Below, piece by piece: positions 59,427 to 63,324 of a stretch of 63,324 bases of DNA. The notes beneath the pieces are model-generated. The model had not been told where the DNA came from, made no database searches, and worked only from the letters and a program-made list of their open reading frames with translations. The DNA is from Parvularcula sp964556115 (GTDB lineage Bacteria > Pseudomonadota > Alphaproteobacteria > Caulobacterales > Parvularculaceae), in assembly GCA_964556115.1 (NCBI GenBank), contig CAZKVC010000013.1, positions 1 through 63,324 on the forward strand. The letters are read 5' to 3'. The position numbers and the translations under genes are program-made. The stretch's first letter is position 1. Each line of letters starts with the position of its first letter.

Positions 59427-61193
59427 TTACTTGGTGACCAGGCGCAGGGGACACCGCAATTCGTAGCGAAGGCCGTCCTCGAGATAATCAACGCTGACCG
59501 TCGCCTTGAGCTGGACGGTCGGCATTCGCTTGATGACGGTGGTGCCGAAGCCCTCCCGCACGGGCCTTGCGACCCGTGGGCCGCCATCCTCCAGCCACTC
59601 GAAGACGAAAAGCGGCTCGTCGCCATCCTCGGTGGTCCGCCACCTGATCGCAACTCTTCCGCCCACCGAAGACAGCGCGCCATATTTGGCGGCATTGGTC
59701 GCAAGCTCGTTGACCACCATGGCGAAAAGCTGCGCGCTTTGCGGCGGCACATCAAGCGATGGCCCTTCGATACTGACCTCGGACCCGTCGAGATCGGCGA
59801 AATGCGCCAGATGCGAGCGGACCAGTTCGGCGAGATCGACGCTCTCCCATGCGTTCTTGATGAGAAGGTCGAGATTGACCGCCATGGCCCTCAGCCTCTG
59901 GCCGAGGTTCTTGCGGTAATCCTGCATATCCTGGCCGAGGGTCTGCGCCGCGATGGCCTGGACGATGTTCAGGAGGTTCTTGGACCGATGCGAGACTTCG
60001 CGGACGAGGAAACGCTCTTTCTCGGTGCGGAGTTTCTGCTCGGTGACGTCCGATGCTTCCAGCACGAAAAAGGCAAGGTGACCGTCCTCGTCACGGATCG
60101 CGGTCAGCGAACTCTCAGCATAGCGGATACCCTGGTCACGGGTAGCGTAGGGCTCATCGGCAAGGTGGGCCTTGTCCATATCTCTGGCGAGCTTCATCCG
60201 GTTGCGCCAGTAAGGTTCGTCGAGCTCTGTCGGCTCGAACCATTCGGTGTCCCAGAGGTATTTTCCGAGAACGTCCTTTTTTTCGAGACCCGCGACTTCG
60301 AGAGGCAGCCGGTTCACGTCGAGAAGGACGCCTTCCGCGTCGAGAAGCGCCATGAACTGGAACTGCTGGTTGAAGATGGTGCGAAAGAGGGCTTCGCTCG
60401 CCGCGACCTTCATCTCCTTCTCCTTGCGCTCGGTCACGTCGATGACCGTGCCTGCAATCCGGGCGACACGGCCGCTGCTCTCGTCGAGGGGGCCAAAGCT
60501 CTCACCGCGGTCAAGAAGCCAGCGGACCCGGCCATCTGTCCGAAGAGCGCGATACTCGAACTCATAGGAACCGGGTTCGCGCAGGTTGGCGTGCATCATT
60601 TGGCGCACCGTGCCGCGGTCATGCGGATGGATGATCCTGAGCACCTCTTCGAAAACGAGTTCACGGGTATCGGGCGGCATTCCGAGAAGCTCGATCAGCG
60701 GCCGCGACCAGATCGTGGTCCCCCGCGCGGGGCGAAAATCATAGATCCCGACGCGGGCCGCATGGCTGGCTGAGCGGAGCCGGTCCGTGCGCTCGAGATC
60801 GGCGGCCCTGCGTATCTTGCCCGGGGTGATGTCGCGGGCGATCCCGCGAAAAGCTGCATCCGGCTCATCCCTGTCCACAAGCGTGCCTGAAACCACGAGC
60901 CAGATGGTGGCACCGGAAGGCCCCTCAACCGCAATCTCGATGTCGCGGAAGGGCTCGTGCTGGGTGAAGGCCCTGTTCAGGGACGCCCAGCTATCGCGAG
61001 AGCCTTGCTCAGCGCCAGGGAATTCCCACCAGAAGCCGGGCGGCGCGTCTTTTTTGAAAGGGAGAGGCTGGCCGGAGAGGCTTTCGAAGGCGACGATCCG
61101 GCCCGTCTCGTCGGTCTGCCAGAAATAGTCCGCCGCGAGACCCAGAAGGGGCTCGGTCGGAATGGGCGGTTTCTGGTCGATCGTCAGGCTCAC
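59427..61193 (-). CDS. PAS-domain HWE/HisKA_2-type sensor histidine kinase
   Basis: The 588-residue soluble protein has three PAS segments (about 15-130, 140-260, 270-395), no membrane helix, and a kinase core starting REVSHRSKNLLNIVQAIAAQ (H-box with the RN pattern of the HWE/HisKA_2 group), the N-box NELATNAAKYGALSS and a G-box GFGTTVIKRM. In this class such kinases often signal light, redox or general stress. No response regulator is adjacent; the stand-alone receiver at 54640 lies 5 kb away. Confidence 0.88.
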   Translation of the reverse strand: MSLTIDQKPPIPTEPLLGLAADYFWQTDETGRIVAFESLSGQPLPFKKDAPPGFWWEFPGAEQGSRDSWASLNRAFTQHEPFRDIEIAVEGPSGATIWLVVSGTLVDRDEPDAAFRGIARDITPGKIRRAADLERTDRLRSASHAARVGIYDFRPARGTTIWSRPLIELLGMPPDTRELVFEEVLRIIHPHDRGTVRQMMHANLREPGSYEFEYRALRTDGRVRWLLDRGESFGPLDESSGRVARIAGTVIDVTERKEKEMKVAASEALFRTIFNQQFQFMALLDAEGVLLDVNRLPLEVAGLEKKDVLGKYLWDTEWFEPTELDEPYWRNRMKLARDMDKAHLADEPYATRDQGIRYAESSLTAIRDEDGHLAFFVLEASDVTEQKLRTEKERFLVREVSHRSKNLLNIVQAIAAQTLGQDMQDYRKNLGQRLRAMAVNLDLLIKNAWESVDLAELVRSHLAHFADLDGSEVSIEGPSLDVPPQSAQLFAMVVNELATNAAKYGALSSVGGRVAIRWRTTEDGDEPLFVFEWLEDGGPRVARPVREGFGTTVIKRMPTVQLKATVSVDYLEDGLRYELRCPLRLVTK

Positions 61194-61311
61194 GGACCGG
61201 TCTTCAAACCTCTTGGCCTCGGCGAATTATCGGCGTCGCTCAATGAATCATACGGCGACTCTCAATTCTGCCAAGCAGGGCCGGCAGCGAAAGGGAAGGC
61301 GCTTCAGGCCT

Positions 61312-61872
61312 TCATACCTTTTCCGTGATCCTGATCGCCGCCCGGCACCCCGCTTCGATCGCGCCGCGCAGAAGCCTGTAGCCGAAGGCTTCCTCGGCTC
61401 CTTCGGCGATGGCGGTATCGTGGTGGCCGAGCTCGTCCTCGCGGAACTCCGCGAAAGTTTCGCGCAGCTCGTCCTCGTTCTTGCCGTCGAGTTCGTCCAC
61501 CTGCTCCTGGTAATGCTTCTCGATGACGCTCTCGACGGCGGAGGTGCAGGCCATCGCCGCCTTCTCGCCCATCAGCGCCGTGCCGGCGCCAAGGGCAAAG
61601 CCTGCCGCATTCCAGATGGGCGCGAGGAGTGTCGGGCGGGTCCTGCGCTCAGCGAGGAGGCGGTCGAAGGCATCAAGGTGTTTCTGCTCGCCCTCGGCCA
61701 TCTCGCGCAGAAGCTCGGTCATGCGCCGTTTGTGCGGCAGCTTGCTGAAGACCGCTTCCTGGCCGCGGTAGATCTGAACCGCCCCATATTCACCGGCATG
61801 ATCGACGCGCAGCATCTCCCTGGTCCGGGCCGAGCGGTGGCTGGGCGGGGTCGGCATGGTTTCGTCGATCAT
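61312..61872 (-). CDS. coq7: Demethoxyubiquinone hydroxylase (Coq7)
   Basis: Coq7 is the di-iron enzyme that hydroxylates demethoxyubiquinone in ubiquinone synthesis. The 186-residue protein has the two EXXH-type motifs around DHAGEYGAVQIYRGQEAVF and EGEQKHLDAFDRLL, and a second pair ELDGKNEDELRETFAEF and REDELGHHDTAIAEGAEEAF. It lies 4 bases from dsbB on the same strand. Confidence 0.92.
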   Translation of the reverse strand: MIDETMPTPPSHRSARTREMLRVDHAGEYGAVQIYRGQEAVFSKLPHKRRMTELLREMAEGEQKHLDAFDRLLAERRTRPTLLAPIWNAAGFALGAGTALMGEKAAMACTSAVESVIEKHYQEQVDELDGKNEDELRETFAEFREDELGHHDTAIAEGAEEAFGYRLLRGAIEAGCRAAIRITEKV

Positions 61873-61876
61873 TCGT

Positions 61877-62440
61877 TCACTCCGCAGGCACGCCGGGGCC
61901 GACCCGGTCTTCCCTCAGGCCCCAGGCCGCGCGGTAGCAGGAAAGCATCGTCAGGCCAGCTAGGGCAAAGGAGATGATAGCGTTATAACCGGCCATGGAA
62001 ATTCCCATCATCCGCCACGCCGCCTCGCTGCAGGAGGGCGGGGGTGCGCCCGCTTGCAGGCTGGCAAAGAGCTCATCGGCCGCGGGAAGCCCCTCGCGCA
62101 GGTCCGGGGCACAAGCTTCAGGACCGGGCCAGAAGCCCCACTCGACCCCGGCATGGTAGCCCGCAAGGCCGCCGCCGACGAGATAGAGAAGCGAAAGGAC
62201 GCCCAGCGCCGCCGCCAGGACCCGCACTCCCGAGCCGAGCCCGTAGCGTAAGGCGAGGGCCATGCCCCCCGCCGCGAGAATGGCCCAGTGGGCTTCACGC
62301 TGATCGAGGCAGAGAAGACAGGGCGCCATCCCGCCGATACGCTCGAAGCCGTGTGCCCCCAAAAGCAGGAGGGCGCTCACCATCAGGCTTATCCCGAGGG
62401 CGACCTGGGGTCGCGAAAGATTCGGCAGAAGCTTGGTCAT
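61877..62440 (-). CDS. dsbB: Disulfide bond formation protein B
   Basis: DsbB reoxidises DsbA by passing electrons to ubiquinone. From ATG 62440 it has 187 residues and four membrane helices. The first periplasmic loop has PCLLCLDQREAHW (CxxC), and the second loop has two cysteines, GPEACAPDL and PPSCSEAAW. Coq7 next door makes the ubiquinone used here. The longer frame up to 62509 is less likely. Confidence 0.88.
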   Translation of the reverse strand: MTKLLPNLSRPQVALGISLMVSALLLLGAHGFERIGGMAPCLLCLDQREAHWAILAAGGMALALRYGLGSGVRVLAAALGVLSLLYLVGGGLAGYHAGVEWGFWPGPEACAPDLREGLPAADELFASLQAGAPPPSCSEAAWRMMGISMAGYNAIISFALAGLTMLSCYRAAWGLREDRVGPGVPAE

Positions 62441-62518
62441 CAGTCCCTCAATGCCAGAAACCGCTTGAAAAGACAGCAGCCGCCCTGCCGCAGTGCGCCA
62501 AGGTCGCACCCCGGGACT

Positions 62519-63169
62519 TCAACCCAGAATAAGGGCCTTGAGCGCGGACAGGGCTTCGGCGCCGAAGAACACAAGGACAGCCACCCAGACAAGACCCAGA
62601 AGAAGCCCGGCGAGGGTGAGAAGCCCGTCCCTCTCCAGAAGGCCCACGGCGGCGATGGCGACACCGATCCCGGGGGTCGTGTTGGTCATCGGGAAAGGCA
62701 TCAGGATCGACGCGATGGGGATGAGGAGGAGCGCGCCGGTGATGCGCGCGCCGACGCCATCGGTCAGAACGACGAGGCGGTTGCCCGCCAGCCGCTCGAG
62801 AAACCCGAGGCTGCGCTGGGTGCGGCGGACGACATTGCGGAGCCCCGCGATCTTGATCTGCCGCCCGGCAAGGCGTTTCGGAAGCCAGGGATGCTCCCGC
62901 CCCATGGCGAGCTGCGCGGCCAGCGCCAGCATGGGTAGGGAGACGATCTGCGGGATGCCGTAGAGAAACGGGATGGCGCAGGGCAGGGCGAGAAGAAGAA
63001 GCCCGAGCCCGAAAGCCCGCTCGTCCAGTGCGTCGATCAGCTCGCCGAGGGTGATGACCTTACGGGTCTCACCGCCGACCTCGGCAGGTGTCTCGCAACG
63101 CTCGAGCACCGAGGCGAGAAGAGCGGTCACGCGCGGCGCAGCTGTTTCGGCAACACTCAAAGAAGTCAT
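62519..63169 (-). CDS. ExoD family protein
   Basis: The 216-residue protein matches ExoD, first found as an exopolysaccharide and alkaline-tolerance gene of Sinorhizobium. It has GGETRKVITLGELIDALDER near residue 35, LLLLALPCAIPFLYGIPQI near 58, and about four membrane segments. Function is only partly known. It lies near dsbB and coq7, all on the minus strand. Confidence 0.88.
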   Translation of the reverse strand: MTSLSVAETAAPRVTALLASVLERCETPAEVGGETRKVITLGELIDALDERAFGLGLLLLALPCAIPFLYGIPQIVSLPMLALAAQLAMGREHPWLPKRLAGRQIKIAGLRNVVRRTQRSLGFLERLAGNRLVVLTDGVGARITGALLLIPIASILMPFPMTNTTPGIGVAIAAVGLLERDGLLTLAGLLLGLVWVAVLVFFGAEALSALKALILG

Positions 63170-63225
63170 CCCGTTGGAAGGTCGAATCTCTCGCGGCTAG
63201 CGCGCCCGGGTTACCAAACCAAGTG

Positions 63226-63249
63226 CACCCCGCCGGACCCGGCGGGGTG
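63226..63249 (-). terminator. Hairpin terminator after tRNA-Leu (CAA)
   Basis: CACCCCGCCG and CGGCGGGGTG form a perfect 10-pair stem around GACC, 17 bases downstream of the tRNA end on the minus strand. The T-tract is weak. Confidence 0.55.
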
Positions 63250-63265
63250 AAACGCTCTAAAACGA

Positions 63266-63324
63266 TGGTACGGGTGGTCGGGCTCGAACCGACACTCTGT
63301 CTCCAGAACCGGATTTTGAATCCG
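63266..63324 (-). tRNA. tRNA-Leu (CAA), 3' part
   Basis: Read on the minus strand, the visible part begins inside the anticodon stem, with loop TTCAAAA (anticodon CAA), a variable arm with a TCTG/CAGA stem, a T arm GTCGG-TTCGAGC-CCGAC, the acceptor 3' strand CACCCGT, discriminator A and an encoded CCA. The 5' part lies beyond the window. Confidence 0.9.

Noticed and set aside
1..63324. CRISPR array, prophage or toxin-antitoxin cluster
   Set aside because: No regularly spaced direct repeats, phage structural genes or small paired genes with toxin folds were seen.

Overview
The window is a GC-rich, tightly packed chromosomal segment of an alphaproteobacterium. Supporting signs are CobT, LpxK/WaaA/LpxL lipid A genes, an HWE-type histidine kinase, a DnaG whose zinc finger has lost its ligands, an L25/Ctc long form, a DUF3072 protein, Coq7, SfsA and ExoD. 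VPLPA-CTERM proteins, an ABA4-like protein and the intergenic palindromes fit a Parvularculales/Hyphomonadaceae-like marine lineage, but genus cannot be decided from sequence alone. Almost everything is housekeeping: about 60 protein genes, one complete and one partial tRNA-Leu, one decayed IS5-type transposase, and no prophage, CRISPR array or secretion cluster.

Layout. 1-3117: a probable dxs tail, then TlyA, an RlmD-like RNA methyltransferase and another SAM methyltransferase, overlapping or nearly so. 3124-5565 (minus): two hotdog thioesterases, chorismate mutase and a hydrolase-OsmC fusion chained by 1-4 base overlaps. 5633-9044: photolyase, then divergent kdsD and kdsA (Kdo synthesis). 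9021-11097: AI-2E transporter and a VPLPA-CTERM protein. 11358-16546: parC, MipA/OmpV, DUF3072, metG. 17006-20135 (minus): rpmH-rnpA-yidC and a DUF1338 gene. 20226-22312: a flavoprotein disulfide reductase coupled to a short histidine-kinase-like protein. 22313-25502 (minus): waaA-lpxK-lpxL, the Kdo/lipid A operon that uses the product of kdsD/kdsA. 25606-31864: a serine hydrolase, an MsbA-like exporter with an EamA transporter and an AmpD-like amidase, two small membrane proteins, gluconokinase and a DUF188 protein. 31971-35828 (minus): dnaG-rpoD. 35962-38494: a second VPLPA protein, a GatB/YqeY protein and carA. 38930-43962: RNase R, a degenerate LytM protein, a DUF3108 protein and L28. 44019-51968: a membrane protein, a phytase-esterase-like protein, CobT, a serine hydrolase, parE, a small membrane protein and SfsA. 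51969-53725: an AT-richer island with a third VPLPA protein and the broken IS5 transposase. 53791-63324: CinA-like protein, stand-alone receiver, tRNA-Leu(UAA), DUF5694, active-type M23 peptidase, sterol-desaturase-like protein, DUF2959, L25, HWE kinase, Coq7, DsbB, ExoD and the 3' part of tRNA-Leu(CAA).

The most interesting object is not a protein gene. A 314-base non-coding segment occurs twice, in inverted orientation 21.5 kb apart (16676-16989 and 38514-38827), with only four differences. Each copy sits between two convergent genes, is bounded by palindromic repeats, and can fold into long stems (a 15-pair stem with one bulge, a perfect 10-pair stem, a 7-pair stem and a terminator-like hairpin). 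It looks like a duplicated structured RNA or a small non-autonomous element that I cannot match to a known family. Other notable points are rnpA apparently overlapping rpmH without a normal internal start codon, a shared promoter pattern (TTGAC, 17-18 bases, TATCGG) at rpmH and rpmB, and three VPLPA-CTERM proteins with no exosortase in view.
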